61,485 nucleotides of DNA. It comes from Penium margaritaceum. Its lineage: Eukaryota > Streptophyta > Zygnematophyceae > Desmidiales > Peniaceae. Of the stretch, positions 21,500-31,712 are shown piece after piece. The stretch spans positions 35,504 through 96,988 of the forward strand of contig SZWC01007283.1 in NCBI GenBank assembly GCA_023375785.1. The letters run 5' to 3'. How positions within the stretch are numbered: position 1 is the first letter of the stretch; every line of letters begins with the position of its first letter. Below the pieces are notes generated by a model, which did no database searches, was not told where the DNA came from, and worked only from the letters and a program-made list of their open reading frames with translations. The position numbers and the translations under genes are program-made.

Positions 21500-23030
21500 G
21501 ACATAAGACAGAAGTGATTGCTTACCCAGGAGTATCATGTGGATACAACAGACCAATAGCATGCATAGCTGCCTTGAAGATGTTGCTACTGAGTGCCTTT
21601 GTGATAAATTCAGCTCGCTGCTATCGATGTCAACCCAGACTATGTGGACATCACCTACAACCACTCTCTCACGCACAAAGTAATGCTCCACATTGATGTG
21701 CTTTGTGCGTGTGTGATGCATACCATCATGTTCAGCAATGGACTAAGTACTCTGATTGTCGGAATGAAAGGTGATGCAACGGATGAGGACGCATAGTTGT
21801 TGCAACAGAAAAAACAGTCAAACACTCTCACATGTGTTGCGCCAAGAGCAATGTACTCTGCCTCACTAGAGTTACATGCTACACAGTCTTGTTTGTCACT
21901 CTTCCACAACACAGTGGTCCCACCAACAAGGAAGATATAGCCTATACGACTGCGAGTGTCGGCATCATGGGCCCAGTTGCTGTCAGTGTACCCATCAGCA
22001 ACCACCAACAGCTAGAATCGATAGCAAAGGTCATTCTGAGTAGTGGAGAGGGCGTACCTGACAACACGCAAGGCGGCCTCCATGTTTTGTGCCCTAAAAA
22101 ACTGAGAGAACCATGCCAAAAAGTTCACAGAGAAGGCAACATCAACCCTGGTCGTCGTCGCTAGGTACATGAGTAATCAAATGACACAAAGGTAGTTTGT
22201 CACATGAACCACCTCCCCCAGCTTAGACACATCCAGTGTCTTCAGCAGCCTCCGTCCATCGGCAGTCATAGGCGTTGATCCTGTAAGTGTGGATTCAAGC
22301 ATGGAGGCAAAGCGCTCCCCTAGGCTACGAACATACGTAGCCTGGTGGACATGGAGAGTGTGACGAGAGCGATCACTCTCAAGCTCCATGCCCGAGTAGG
22401 TCAAAGGTCTGTCATCTTACACGTGGACTACAAGAGTGCTTTGACTGACTTGATGGCATTGTCGCTGGGTGATGCTATCAATAAGTCATCCACATCAGCA
22501 AGGACAACCACAAACGAGACAGATGGCAAGGTAACAAAGAGTGACGGATCAACTGTGCTGCGTGGATAACTGTCTTTCTCAAGACTAGATGTGATCTCTT
22601 GGTTCCAGCATTGAGGTGACTGTTTTTGGCCGTAGAGGGCCTTGCGCAGTTGCCAGACTCAGTTCGTGCCATCAGAGAATCTGGGAGGCTGAACCATGTA
22701 GATGTCATCCAACTGCCCATGGAAGAATGTGTTGTTTACATCCATCTTTTCTAGCTCCCAGTCATGGTGAGCCACAAGGCTCAACAATTCCCTGGCTATT
22801 GTGTACCGTCTGACTGGTGCAAATGCCTCATCGAAATTGATGCCTAGGACCTGGAAGAACCCCTTTGCTCTGAGTCGCCCCTTGTACTTGTCGAGTGAAC
22901 CGTTGAGATTGTACTTTCGCCAAAAACCCCAACGAGGATCAGAGGCCTTACGTCCCGGTGGTAGATCGACCAGCTCGTAAAGAGTATGGTCATAAAGGGC
23001 ATCCAACTCATTGCGCATGGTAGCCTCCAC
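21500..23030 (-). pseudogene. pol: Copia-D RT-RNase H remnant
   Basis: Fragments in several frames keep order: ELDALYDHTLYELVDLPPG, KGRLRAKGFFQ, FAPVRRYTIARELLSL, MDVNNTFFHGQLDD, a decayed polymerase motif DVDD near 22490, LHVHQATYVRSLGERFA, then RNase H with DGYTDSNWAHDADTRS, SSEAEYIALG and TKHINVEHYFVRE. The terminal stop is TAA after PHDTPG. Related to E, G and H. Not functional. Confidence 0.82.
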
Positions 23031-24170
23031 TGCTAAGCATCTGAAGCTCTGTGCACCTGCCGCACTGTGCTCGGTTCAAGCGGTAAGAAGGCGGTGGCTG
23101 ATGTGGTGTGACTCTGAACAACGCTACTCTGGATAGCTACGTCCAAAGCACGCGCATTTTTTAGGTGATCAGCGCGTAGCCAAGGGTAGAACTGGGATGA
23201 ACTACCATGGTGGCCAAGTCGAGTGTGCCCATGCCTGTGGCAGGAGGCTTCTCAACGTGAGGCTGAGGAGGACATACAGAGACGGTGGAGTTGTGACACA
23301 GGAGCAACAGGGACTACCAGGGTGGCAGGTTCGACATCCCCCTTAACCGAGCGAGAGGCAGGAAGGAGGAGGCCGGAGAAAGATGACTGAGGTCACAAAA
23401 GAAGACAGAATCAAAGAAAACAGCATCACGAGATTTGACGACACATTGACAGACAGGATCCCAGAAGCGGCAGGCTTTGGACTGCGTAGACACACCAAGG
23501 AACGTGCACAGACGGCCGCGTGGGAAAATTTTGTCCTCACACTGGTCCTCAGAGAGCCAGACAGACGCAAGTTTGCCCCATACCCGGGCTAGACGAAGGT
23601 CAGCCCGATGGCCATGCTAGAGCACACAAGGTGCAATGGTCCGAGGGAGAGGACCGTGTAGGACGCGATTCCAAACCCAGGTCATGTAGCACATGGCCCC
23701 AAATGCAAAGAGAAGCGGCAGGCCTGACTTGGATAGGAGGGTATAAGCACCATCGGTGAGGGTCCGATTCCAGCGCTCGGAGACACAGTTTTGTTTGGGT
23801 GTGTAGGGAGCAGAAGTCTCCAAAAACACCCCACGGGACTCGAGAAGGCAGGCGGTGGGTCCAAGGAAATCATCGCCGCGGTCGCTCCAAAAGACCACTA
23901 AGGACCGTTGACAGGCACGCTTTGCATAAACAAGCAAGGACACAATGACCGAAGAGACATCGCCCTTGTGACACAGAGTGAAGTGAGAGAAGTCATCCAT
24001 TAGACATAGGTCATGGCAACGCACGTTACTCACGAGGTCATGGGATAAATGGCCCATGACATCCGCATGAACGCGGTCAAGAGGATGAAGAGAACAAGAT
24101 TCAGAGGAAGAAAAAGGTAAGCGATGCATTTTCCCTTGTGTTTAGTCGAGGTAGTCAGTGGGACAAGAGG
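23031..24170 (-). pseudogene. pol: Copia-D integrase remnant
   Basis: From 24129: MHRLPFSSSES, PLDRVHADVMGHL (first Asp), LMDDFSHF, VVFWSDRGDDFLG (second Asp) and TPKQNCVSERWNRTLTDG (Glu), then YMTWVWNRVLHGPLP. The C-terminal linker down to about 23031 is fragmented over frames. Confidence 0.8.
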
Positions 24171-24770
24171 AACTGAAGGTAGATGGAGAGACGCCAAGGG
24201 CAGGCTGGAGGCGGAGCATGCTGTGAATGGCATTTGTGTGCACATGACCAAGGTGACGATGCAAGAGATGCACAAGGTCAGGTGAGAGAGAAGGTGCAAC
24301 CTGGGCGAGAGCGTTGCTAGACATAGGGGAGGATGAGTCATGCAAGGGAACGATAGCGCTTATCACACTTCAACCCACACTGGACAACACGCCCAGAGGG
24401 ACGAAGAAAAATGGTGCAAAGACCGGGACTGGCACTGAAGTCCATGCCTTGATCATCCAAAGACGGCACCGACAGCAGGCTGAGCTCCAAGGAAGGCACG
24501 TGTAGTACGTCATGCAAGTACAACACGCCATTGTGACCAACAAAACGCATGGCGCCAATACCCTGGCTAGGGAGCAACTGACCGGACCCATTACAAACAA
24601 AGCGAACAGACCCGATGAGGCCGAGTGACACAAATGAAGAGCGAAAGACGTCATGTTATGGGTGGCCACAGAGTCGAGCTCCCAAAAACCATAAGAGAAA
24701 CGTATCGAGGGTACGACACCAAAGGTTGTAACAGTACCAACAGCGAACGCAAAAGAAATAGGCAACGCAC
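24170..24770 (-). pseudogene. pol: Copia-D protease and pre-integrase remnant
   Basis: GFWELDSVATHNMTSF corresponds to the protease motif DSGATHH with Gly to Val and the last His to Asn. LYLHDVLHVPSLELSLLSV follows in another frame. The pre-integrase region reads LLHRHLGHVHTNAIHSMLRLQPALG. Multiple frameshifts. Confidence 0.78.
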
Positions 24771-25434
24771 AAAGCGCAAGAAAACGAGAAAGAAATTCGA
24801 ACTACCACCTCTCAATCCATGGGACATACCCACAAAAGGAGCCCAGAACATGACCGGGGGGGTCTCCACAAAGGACAGTGTCAGTCTAACAAACAAATCC
24901 TCTGGCCAAAGATGCAACACTCTCACATCCCTGATCGTGCAGGCGAAGGAGCTGAAGGAGGGAATGCTCAAATTGGTGCTCACGATCATTGTCAACGGAT
25001 GCTCGATGGGCCAAAGAAGATGTGCCAGAGGAGAGAGGGAACCACGGGGGTGCGGTGTAGGAAGATGAAGGAGGCCCAGCATACGTAGGGGCACCGTATG
25101 TTGAAGGCCAACCCCAAGGGTACAGTGCAAGAGATAAAGGGGGAAGTACCCCATTGGTGGAGTAGACCTGGGCAGAGACTGGGGCAAATGAGTGGGTGGC
25201 TGCATCAGAGCTGGAGGTTGTGGATGCAAGGGAGGACCAGGATGCGCGAGCCCAGTGAGCTCGCATTACCTGGGCGAGACGGAGATCATCGGGCGGGGTT
25301 GGACACACACTAGCAAAGTGCTCGGTAGAGCCACATTCCTAGTAGACAACGGCTCCAGGGACACGAGAGGAGGAAGTCGTAGCCTTGTCCTTGTCCTTGC
25401 CCTTGCCCTTCCCCTTGTCCTTGCTGAGAGCGCA
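24770..25434 (-). pseudogene. gag: Copia-D gag, C-terminal part
   Basis: It resumes after Copia-J within a Lys/Gly repeat (KGKGKGKDKDK). The zinc knuckle (about 25308-25350) is degenerate: Y, then TAG, then ECGSTEHFASVC, against CWNCGVTGHAVPKC in Copia-E. CPTPPDDLRLAQVMRAHWARA and a Pro/Tyr-rich tail follow, with LRLHDQGCESVASLA near the protease. The TAG is at the same codon as in Copia-H. Confidence 0.8.
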
Positions 25435-25984
25435 AAAACGAACAGTTTGGGACCAGTCACATGGAGTTTGGTGAAGTGTAGTGTAAGTTAGAGTTCAAAG
25501 CACATGGCGGCCTAGTTGCTCTGCTAGTAAGAGCCCATCGAGCTCTTACGGGTGAGACTCGCTAGGCGAGTCTCACCCGTCGGTCGGCAAGCGAAGCTTG
25601 CCGGCCCAAAAGTGAAGCGAGGGTGAAGCCCTCGCTTGACCCTCTAAAGAGGGTGCCTAACCCCGGATGACCCAAATCGGGGTCCGAGACAAATACCAGT
25701 CAACAAGCCTACATTAGTCCAAGAGACACCAAATGGACGGACTAATCTAGGTATCCTAAGATGGTTAGCATCGCATGTGAGATTCAGCCTCTAGTCTCTC
25801 TAGGCTGCATCAGGCCATGCGGCCAGGGCAGAGGTGACCACACTAGGGCGCGAAGCCCGAGGCGATGAGAGCACCCGTCGGAATGTCGTGCTCATGGTGC
25901 GTCACCTCCACTCTCTGAGCCAGCATGCCCTGCGCACTCACGGCCACACCAATGGAAAAATATGTATATACACAGAGATTAACA
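25435..25984 (-). repeat. 3' LTR of Copia-J
   Basis: The plus strand starts TGAGAGCGCAAAAACG and ends AGAGATTAACA. It contains five consecutive hairpins at 25528-25654, one more than the 5' LTR, which accounts for its greater length. Confidence 0.92.
25528..25654. repeat. Hairpin array in Copia-J 3' LTR
   Basis: Five adjacent stem-loops: TAAGAGC/GCTCTTA (25528-25548); ACGGGTGAGACTCGC with its exact complement around a TAG loop (25548-25580, 15-bp arms); CGGCAAGC/GCTTGCCG around GAA (25585-25603); AAGCGAGGG/CCCTCGCTT (25615-25637); ACCCTC/GAGGGT (25639-25654). Four of the five recur in the 5' LTR. Confidence 0.9.
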
Positions 25985-27541
25985 CGCCCCCTTGGACGTG
26001 AGTGCAGTGGACATACAACCCAGTTGGTGCAGTTGTTGATGCAGTGAAGAGGAGGGCAAGGCTTTGGTAAGGAAGTCAGCCAACTGGGCATCGCCACTGA
26101 TGGTGCAAACGGTGATGATGCCTGCTTCCACCGCTTCACGAACGAAGTGATGTTCAGCGTTGATGTGCTTAGTGCGTGGATGCAACGCACCATCATTGGC
26201 AGCAATGTGGCGAGCAGAAAAACTGTCGCTGTGCAGTGGTACAGCAGACACCACCAGCCCCAATTCTTCAAGCAGATGCCCAAGCCAAATACCCTCACAT
26301 GCAGCCTCCCCCAGTGCCATGTACTCAGCTTCAGCCAGACTGCGTGCCACACACGATTGTTTTGCACTTCGCCACGACACAGCGGTTCCCCACACCCAAA
26401 ACACATAACCACCGCGACTGCAAGCCATACGATCACGAGCATAGTCACTGTCACAGTACCCATCAAGCAGCGGGCTTGATGTGGGAGCAAACACCAGTCC
26501 AAGTCCAGCTGTGTCCAACACATAACGCAGCAGCTTGAGCAATGCCTTGTGATGTGTGCTGCGTGGCTGCTGGCCAAACTGAGCCAAGACATTGACTGCA
26601 CAGGAGATGTCAGGTCGTGTTGTGGAGGCAAGGTAGGAGAGACTGCCAGCAATCTGTCGGTACAGTGTAGGGTCAGTGTCAGGTCCATAGTCAGTAGTGC
26701 GGACGTCCAACATGTGTGCATAGACATCAGGGCTCATGGGGGACTGTTGTGTTGGGAGATGGTGTACGAGATGTTGGAAACGGGCAGTGAGATGTGCGAT
26801 GAACTGTCCTTGATGCAAAGTAAGTGTCTGTGCCTTTCTGTTCCTGACGATGGTCATGCCAAGGAAACTCTGTGCCTCACCCAAATCTGTCATGCAATAG
26901 TGTGCTGTGAGGAGTGCTTTGGTGTGGGCAATGAGGGTGAGTGAGGGGGACAGAATGAGCAGATCATCCACATACACCAACAGAGCGATTGGCACATTGT
27001 CCGCCCATCGCAAGAATAGAGACGGGTCGCAGAGACTCTGTGTAAACCCGCCACTCTCTAGAGTGCGTCGAAACTCCTTATTCCAACTTCGTGGCGCTTG
27101 CTTCAGGCCATACAAGGCTTTCAACAGAAGCCATACCCGGTCTGTCCCATCCTCAAATCCTTCTGGTTGCTTCACGTACAATTCCTCCTCCAGAGGACCG
27201 TTGAGGAACGCGTTCTTAACGTCCATCTGATGGATTTCCCAGTCCTCACAAGCCGCTACAGCCAACAGCACACGGCTGGATCCGTACTTGCCAACAGGCG
27301 CGTAGGTGTCTGTGAAATCCTGCCCCAGTATCTGGTGGAACCCCTTAGCTACCAGTCGGGCATTGTACTTTTCAATGATACCCTTCAGATTGCGTTTCAG
27401 TTTGACATCTTTTGCTTTCCGTCCTGGAGGAAGGGGCACCAGCTCGTACACTCCATGCTCTAGTAGAGCGTTCAGCTCAGCACTCATGGCTTGCTCCCAG
27501 GCTAGAGCATCAGGCCGCCCCCTTGCCTCCTTGAGTGTCAT
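25979..27541 (-). CDS. pol: Copia-J reverse transcriptase-RNase H (intact)
   Basis: 520 codons without a stop from ATG 27541 to TAA 25979, the stop lying just inside the 3' LTR. Entry block EQAMSAELNALLEHGVYELVP, then YNARLVAKGFHQ, DTYAPVGKYGSSRVLLA, QMDVKNAFLNG, YGLKQAPRSWNKE and polymerase motif YVDD (26963-26974, residues 190-193). RNase H: DGYCDSDYA, SLAEAEYMALGE, HSDSFSARHIA and LADFLTKALPSSSL. The same frame continues upstream to integrase through one TAG at 27593. It is the best preserved RT in the window besides Copia-A, and could have mobilised copies if the stop is bypassed. Confidence 0.93.
   Translation of the reverse strand: MTLKEARGRPDALAWEQAMSAELNALLEHGVYELVPLPPGRKAKDVKLKRNLKGIIEKYNARLVAKGFHQILGQDFTDTYAPVGKYGSSRVLLAVAACEDWEIHQMDVKNAFLNGPLEEELYVKQPEGFEDGTDRVWLLLKALYGLKQAPRSWNKEFRRTLESGGFTQSLCDPSLFLRWADNVPIALLVYVDDLLILSPSLTLIAHTKALLTAHYCMTDLGEAQSFLGMTIVRNRKAQTLTLHQGQFIAHLTARFQHLVHHLPTQQSPMSPDVYAHMLDVRTTDYGPDTDPTLYRQIAGSLSYLASTTRPDISCAVNVLAQFGQQPRSTHHKALLKLLRYVLDTAGLGLVFAPTSSPLLDGYCDSDYARDRMACSRGGYVFWVWGTAVSWRSAKQSCVARSLAEAEYMALGEAACEGIWLGHLLEELGLVVSAVPLHSDSFSARHIAANDGALHPRTKHINAEHHFVREAVEAGIITVCTISGDAQLADFLTKALPSSSLHQQLHQLGCMSTALTSKGAC
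25985..25996 (-). other. Polypurine tract of Copia-J
   Basis: The minus strand reads TCCAAGGGGGCG just before the 3' LTR start TGTTAATC. It overlaps the last codons of RNase H. It differs from the CATGGGGGAG tract of the other elements, as expected for a separate family. Confidence 0.7.
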
Positions 27542-27592
27542 TGGTTCTGTCTGTGGGATGTCATCGTTGTTGACTCCGACGGTGTGATAGAA

Positions 27593-28519
27593 CTATCTGT
27601 AATTGACGCGTGGTAGAGTACGCAGAGACCACCTTGCGGGTTCAGGCGTGGGTGTGGAAGTAACCTCGGTCTCCGGGTGTGTGCCCGTCGGATTTAGTCC
27701 TGGTGGGGGGGACGATGCACCGGAGCTTGTGCTAGCAAGATCTGTGGGTGTGAGCAGATCTCGAGGCACAGGTGAACCAGTGTCAGCTCCAGGAGCCATC
27801 CGTTTGTTGGGCCCTTGTGTCGGACTGGGAACAAAGACAGGGACACTCACATATGTTGGATAGTTCTCAGGGGCAGGCATAGATGGAGCATGCCTCAGCG
27901 TGCGGAACTCCTTGTAGGGCAAGTGCTCCAGAAAGGACGCATCGCGACTTTCCAAGAAGGAGTGGTTTACGGGGTCCCAAAACCACCACGCTTTCGATGC
28001 ATGAGAGACCCCCACAAATACACACCACCATCCACGTGGGCTGAGCTTGTTCTCACGTTGTGGGTGTGGGAACCAGACACATGCCATCGTTCCCCACACT
28101 CGAGCTGATCGTAAGTCGGCTTTTTCCTTGAGCCAGCGTTCCCAGGGTGTCACTGTTTTAGGCAGTGAGCCTTGGGGTACATGATTCCACACCCAGGTGA
28201 CATATTTGAATGCTTCTTCCCAGAAACTGAATGTTAGACCAGATTCAGTGAGCAGTGTGCGTAGCGCATCACCCAGTGTTTGGTGCCACCGTTCTGCCAC
28301 ACCGTTTTGTTGTGGTGTGTATAGGACGGTGGTCTGATGTTCGATACCTTTAGCCTTAAGCTCATCAGTTAGGGATCCAAAGAATTCCCCTCCTCTGTCT
28401 GTTTGCAGTGTTAGGAGTTTGCATCCTGCTTGCCGCTCAGCGATAGCCCTCTGGGCATCTCCCTTTGATTTCAACAGAAAAGCCCACCGAAAATGACTGA
28501 AGTCATCTGTGAGTATCAA
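27593..28519 (-). CDS. pol: Copia-J integrase (catalytic core and C-terminus)
   Basis: 308 codons open. LTDDFSHFRWAFLLKSKGDA, LQTDRGGEFFG (second catalytic Asp), TPQQNGVAERWHQTLGDALR (Glu), YVTWVWNHVPQGSLP and WWCVFVGVSHASKAWWFWDP, then a Pro/Thr/Ser-rich linker ending LPRVNYR at TAG 27593-27595. The first catalytic Asp (ALVHADLTGP) lies in the preceding frame, and the two frames meet at a TTTT run near 28516-28522, so there is either one frameshift mutation or a shift site. RT continues in the same frame after the TAG. Confidence 0.9.
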   Translation of the reverse strand: MILTDDFSHFRWAFLLKSKGDAQRAIAERQAGCKLLTLQTDRGGEFFGSLTDELKAKGIEHQTTVLYTPQQNGVAERWHQTLGDALRTLLTESGLTFSFWEEAFKYVTWVWNHVPQGSLPKTVTPWERWLKEKADLRSARVWGTMACVWFPHPQRENKLSPRGWWCVFVGVSHASKAWWFWDPVNHSFLESRDASFLEHLPYKEFRTLRHAPSMPAPENYPTYVSVPVFVPSPTQGPNKRMAPGADTGSPVPRDLLTPTDLASTSSGASSPPPGLNPTGTHPETEVTSTPTPEPARWSLRTLPRVNYR

Positions 28520-29301
28520 AACATACAGAGACCCTTATTGGAGGGCACGGGCATAGGCCCAGTGAGATCCGCATGAACCAATGCAAGTGGGGAAGTGGAT
28601 TCCCTTAAGGACTTAGGAAAGGTCTGTTGATGTGCCTTCCCCTCATGAAACTCTAGACAGGTGTCTTCTTTGAGGCCATGAGTACAGTCCGTGGGCAAGA
28701 GGCCATGTGCAGGAACATGCTTCAACATGTCTGTGACTGCGTCAGTGTTGATGTGTGCCAACTGGCAATGGATGAGGTCCGTGTGTTTTGCATCCGTGGC
28801 TATCACAGTGTGCACTTGTGGTCGAGATGATTGCGTGTGCACAAGAGAAAAGAGTGTAAGTTGGTAGAGCATGTCAGCGTGTAATGGCCCGCCAGCAAGC
28901 AGCGTACCAGCAGCATCAAAAAGCATGCATCTTTGCTTTTGCGTTAGAGTAGACACGTTTGCCTGCTTGTCTAGCTGCCCCTCAGACAACAGGTTGACTT
29001 TCAGCCGAGGTACATAAAGCACACCGGTCAACAACAACACTCCCCCCGGTGCCTGTAGAGCAACAGTGTGCACCCCTTCAACTTCCAAGACCTCGCCTGA
29101 CCCAGTCTTCACCCCATCCACATCATGCACGGCATGCAAGACAACAAACATCTGGCGATGCGGAGACATATGATGCGACGCAGCAGTGTCAAACAACCAT
29201 TCGTGCATGGGAAGTGCATGACTCGTGGTGACATGGGTGTGCCCTAGTCGCTGGCCTGACGGCTGCGGCATGGAGGTTGCCTCAGGTAGTTGGGTCTCCA
29301 T
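28516..29301 (-). CDS. pol: Copia-J protease, pre-integrase and integrase N-terminus
   Basis: 261 codons open. The protease motif reads DTAASHHMSPH (about 29180-29150), with DTA in place of the DSG of its neighbours. VLLLTGVLYVPRLKVNLLSEG is the second conserved block. The pre-integrase region has LIHCQLAHINTDAVTDMLK and CLEFHEGKAHQ. It ends LALVHADLTGPMPVPSNKG with the first integrase Asp, at a TGA created by the frame change. Confidence 0.88.
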   Translation of the reverse strand: METQLPEATSMPQPSGQRLGHTHVTTSHALPMHEWLFDTAASHHMSPHRQMFVVLHAVHDVDGVKTGSGEVLEVEGVHTVALQAPGGVLLLTGVLYVPRLKVNLLSEGQLDKQANVSTLTQKQRCMLFDAAGTLLAGGPLHADMLYQLTLFSLVHTQSSRPQVHTVIATDAKHTDLIHCQLAHINTDAVTDMLKHVPAHGLLPTDCTHGLKEDTCLEFHEGKAHQQTFPKSLRESTSPLALVHADLTGPMPVPSNKGLCMF

Positions 29302-30638
29302 GGGAAGTGCCCAGCCGAACCCGGGTGGAGGCGCCAGGGGCTCCTGAGGCTCGAGTGTCTCTGCTTAGGCACGTTGCGTCCACACCGGCACGGGCATGGG
29401 GACGTTTAAGTTCTGCGGCACGTAGTAGGGGCCCTGGTGCACAGATAGTCCACCCACGAGCATGGATAGTGGCAGCTGCTGCTGTGGCGGGCCAAAGGTA
29501 GCACCACCGAACGGCCCTGAAGGTTGGGTGGGCAAACTGGGTCCCTGCAGGTTTGGCCCTGCCCAGCTGCTGACTGGGTAAGCTGGGTGTGACTACTGCG
29601 TATGCTGCCACTAACAGTGCTGCTGCGATTGTGGCTGTTGCCACTGCCGCTGCTGTGGAGGCTGCTGCTGCTGTTGCTGCTGTTTCTTTTCCATCATCTG
29701 CTGCTGCTGTGTGGGGCATCGGCGCCAAAAGTGCCCCACCTGGTTGCAGAAGCTGCACCTTTGTCCTCCGCGACCCCGCCTACGGCCGCCACCACCACCG
29801 CCTGAGTTGCCTCGTCCTCCTGCACCACTGCTCCCGGCATGTGTGTATGTCACGTGTGCAGCGGCAGCAGCACCTGCTGATGTACCTTTGTGCATGAATG
29901 CTGTTGGGGATGTGCCCGCTGCATCGTGGGCCTCGCCTTTGAGGATGTCCTCATAGTTGCGCAGCTGTGCGAAGATGACAGAGAGATCAGTCTTCTCGAT
30001 CTCTTCCATTGGATAGCGACGGAAGACCTCAGGTCTGAATTCCTTCTACTGCTCTCCCAGATGCAGCAGTACAACATCCAGCCATTCAAGGATAGAGCAA
30101 GCTGCGCCAAGACCCAGAAGGCGGCGCCGAATGTCCATCGCCTCGTCCCAATATTATGCAACTGGTGCTTCTGGTTTTGGAAAGAGGTGACAAAGCTTGT
30201 CACGCAAGGTCACGACGAGAGTCATGCCTTGCTCCTCTTGGCGGGTTGTGAGGTGCTTCCAAGCCTCGTAGGGGCGGGGTTCTCCAGTCCGAGGGTCGGC
30301 CGGATCTGCACCCTTACCCCAAAGCGGTACTCGCGCAGTGCATACGCCTGAGAGTTGGGAAGAGCACGACGCAGTGCATTGAAGGCACGCAACAGTATGT
30401 GTGCCTCTGCAGTGTCTGGGGTTGGGATTAGGTAGCATGCTTTGAGATTGTGCTCGGCAGCCCAATCCAGGAAGAGATCCTTCCACGTAAGAAAATCTCT
30501 GGTTCACAGTGGTGGAGGGGACAGATCTTTGTGCCCCAGCCCCAGCTGCGCCATAGCCACCACCGTTAGGGTGACGGACGGCGAATCGCCGACGCCGGCT
30601 GGCACGTCACCGACGTGTTCGCCCTCTAGTTCGCTCAT
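29302..30638 (-). pseudogene. gag: Copia-J gag
   Basis: The probable start is ATG 30638 (MSELEGEHVGDVP). A TGA follows after about 44 codons (SPPPL-stop-TRDFLTWKDLF), then a helical region RAFNALRRALPNSQAYALREY, with frame changes between about 30250 and 30010. The last part (30009-29611) is open: MEEIEKTDLSVIFAQLRNYEDILKG-type sequence, a Gly/Arg linker, the zinc knuckle CSFCNQVGHFWRRC (about 29757-29718) and a poly-Gln tract. Short compared with the other Gags here. Confidence 0.8.
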
Positions 30639-31151
30639 CCTTACCCTGCCAAGGGTTCCTGCTCACCCTGCCTCCTCTCTGCTCCGCAGGGACTAGGAGC
30701 TCGGGGTGTGTGGTTGTCAGCAGTGTAGTGAAGGGCCAACGAAACTTTGACATCAATTCCCCAGGCCCACTTTGGGCCCAGTTTTCGGATGAGAGCCGTT
30801 TGCACTGGGAGGGCGCCTTAGACTGCGTCTAGGACCCTGCAGCCAACCCCCCGACCCGTCCCTGCCCTTGCTCAGCCCCAACTTGGTTTCCACCAACTGT
30901 TTGGGTGGTCTTGGGGCGGGTAGGGAGTGGTAGTGCCGTCGTGAGCCCCCCCAGTCCCATCACGGCGTCTTCCTTGCCTAGGCGACATCCTAGGCACCCT
31001 GGCGGAGGCGCCCTAGGGCTCCCACGAGCCCTCGATGCAGTGGCAGCCGAGGCGATGGCCTCCTGCGCCCTCTATAGTCGGCCGCGCTCACGGTCTGACC
31101 CCTTTTCCAGCGCCTAAAGCACCGTCCGGCCACCTTCAGGCCCGCGCAAGA
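30639..31151 (-). other. Leader of Copia-J
   Basis: GC-rich untranslated leader between PBS and gag. I see no gene in it. A GGTAAG sequence (minus strand) lies directly before the gag ATG; I do not assign it a function. Confidence 0.5.
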
Positions 31152-31163
31152 GCTCTGATACCA
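31152..31163 (-). other. Primer binding site of Copia-J
   Basis: The minus strand reads TGGTATCAGAGC directly after the 5' LTR, an exact match to the initiator tRNA-Met type site. Confidence 0.9.
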
Positions 31164-31707
31164 TGAGAGCGCAAAAACGAACAGTTTGGGACCAGTCCCA
31201 TGGAGTTTGGTGAAGTGTAGTGTAAGTTAGAATCCAAAGTACATGGCGGCCTAGATGTTTTGCTAGTAAGACGGGTGAGACTCGCTAGGCGAGTCTCACC
31301 CGTCGGCCGGCAAGCGAAGCTTGCCGGCCCAACAGCGAAGCGAGGGCGCAGCCCTCGCTTGACCCTCAAAAGAGGGTGCCTAATCTCGGATGACCCAAAT
31401 CGGGGTCGGAGACAAATACCAGTCAACAAGCCTACATTTGTCCAAGAGACACCAAATGGACGGACTAATCTAGGTATCTTAAGATGGTTAGCATCGCATG
31501 TGAGATTCAGCCTCTAGTCTCTCTAAGCTGCATCGGGCCATGCGGCCAGGGCGGAGGTGACCACACTAGGGCGCGAAGCCCAAGGCGATGAGAGCACCCG
31601 TTGGAATGTTGTGCTCATGGTGCGTCACCTCCACTCTCTGAGCCAGCATGCCCTGCGCACTCACGGCCACACCGATGGAAAAATATACATATGCACAGAG
31701 ATTAACA
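31164..31707 (-). repeat. 5' LTR of Copia-J
   Basis: 544 bp, pairing with 25435-25984. It carries four of the five hairpins. It lacks the 17-bp hairpin arm region found in the 3' LTR. Confidence 0.92.
31271..31377. repeat. Hairpin array in Copia-J 5' LTR
   Basis: Four stem-loops: 31271-31303 (15-bp arms, TAG loop), 31305-31329 (11-bp arms, GAA loop), 31338-31360 (10-bp arms, GCA loop), 31362-31377 (6-bp arms). Two stems are longer than in the 3' LTR, so differences between copies tend to fall in loops or restore pairing. Confidence 0.9.
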
Positions 31708-31712
31708 CTTTC

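Larger units (their letters stand above)
25435..31707 (-). mobile_element. Copia-J, inserted in Copia-D gag
   Basis: The LTRs are 25435-25984 (3', 550 bp) and 31164-31707 (5', 544 bp), with TG...CA ends on the minus strand. The flanks CTTGC (25430-25434) and CTTTC (31708-31712) match at four of five bases. It is a separate family from A, C, D, E, F, G and H: the protease motif is DTAASHH, Gag has a short CCHC knuckle followed by poly-Gln, and the LTR carries the hairpin array. Protease, integrase and RT are almost intact, and the only stop between integrase and RT is one TAG. Confidence 0.93.

Noticed and set aside
25528..25654. Palindromic array read as a CRISPR-like repeat or a MITE
   Set aside because: The hairpins differ in sequence from one another, have no spacers of regular length, and sit inside both LTRs of one element.
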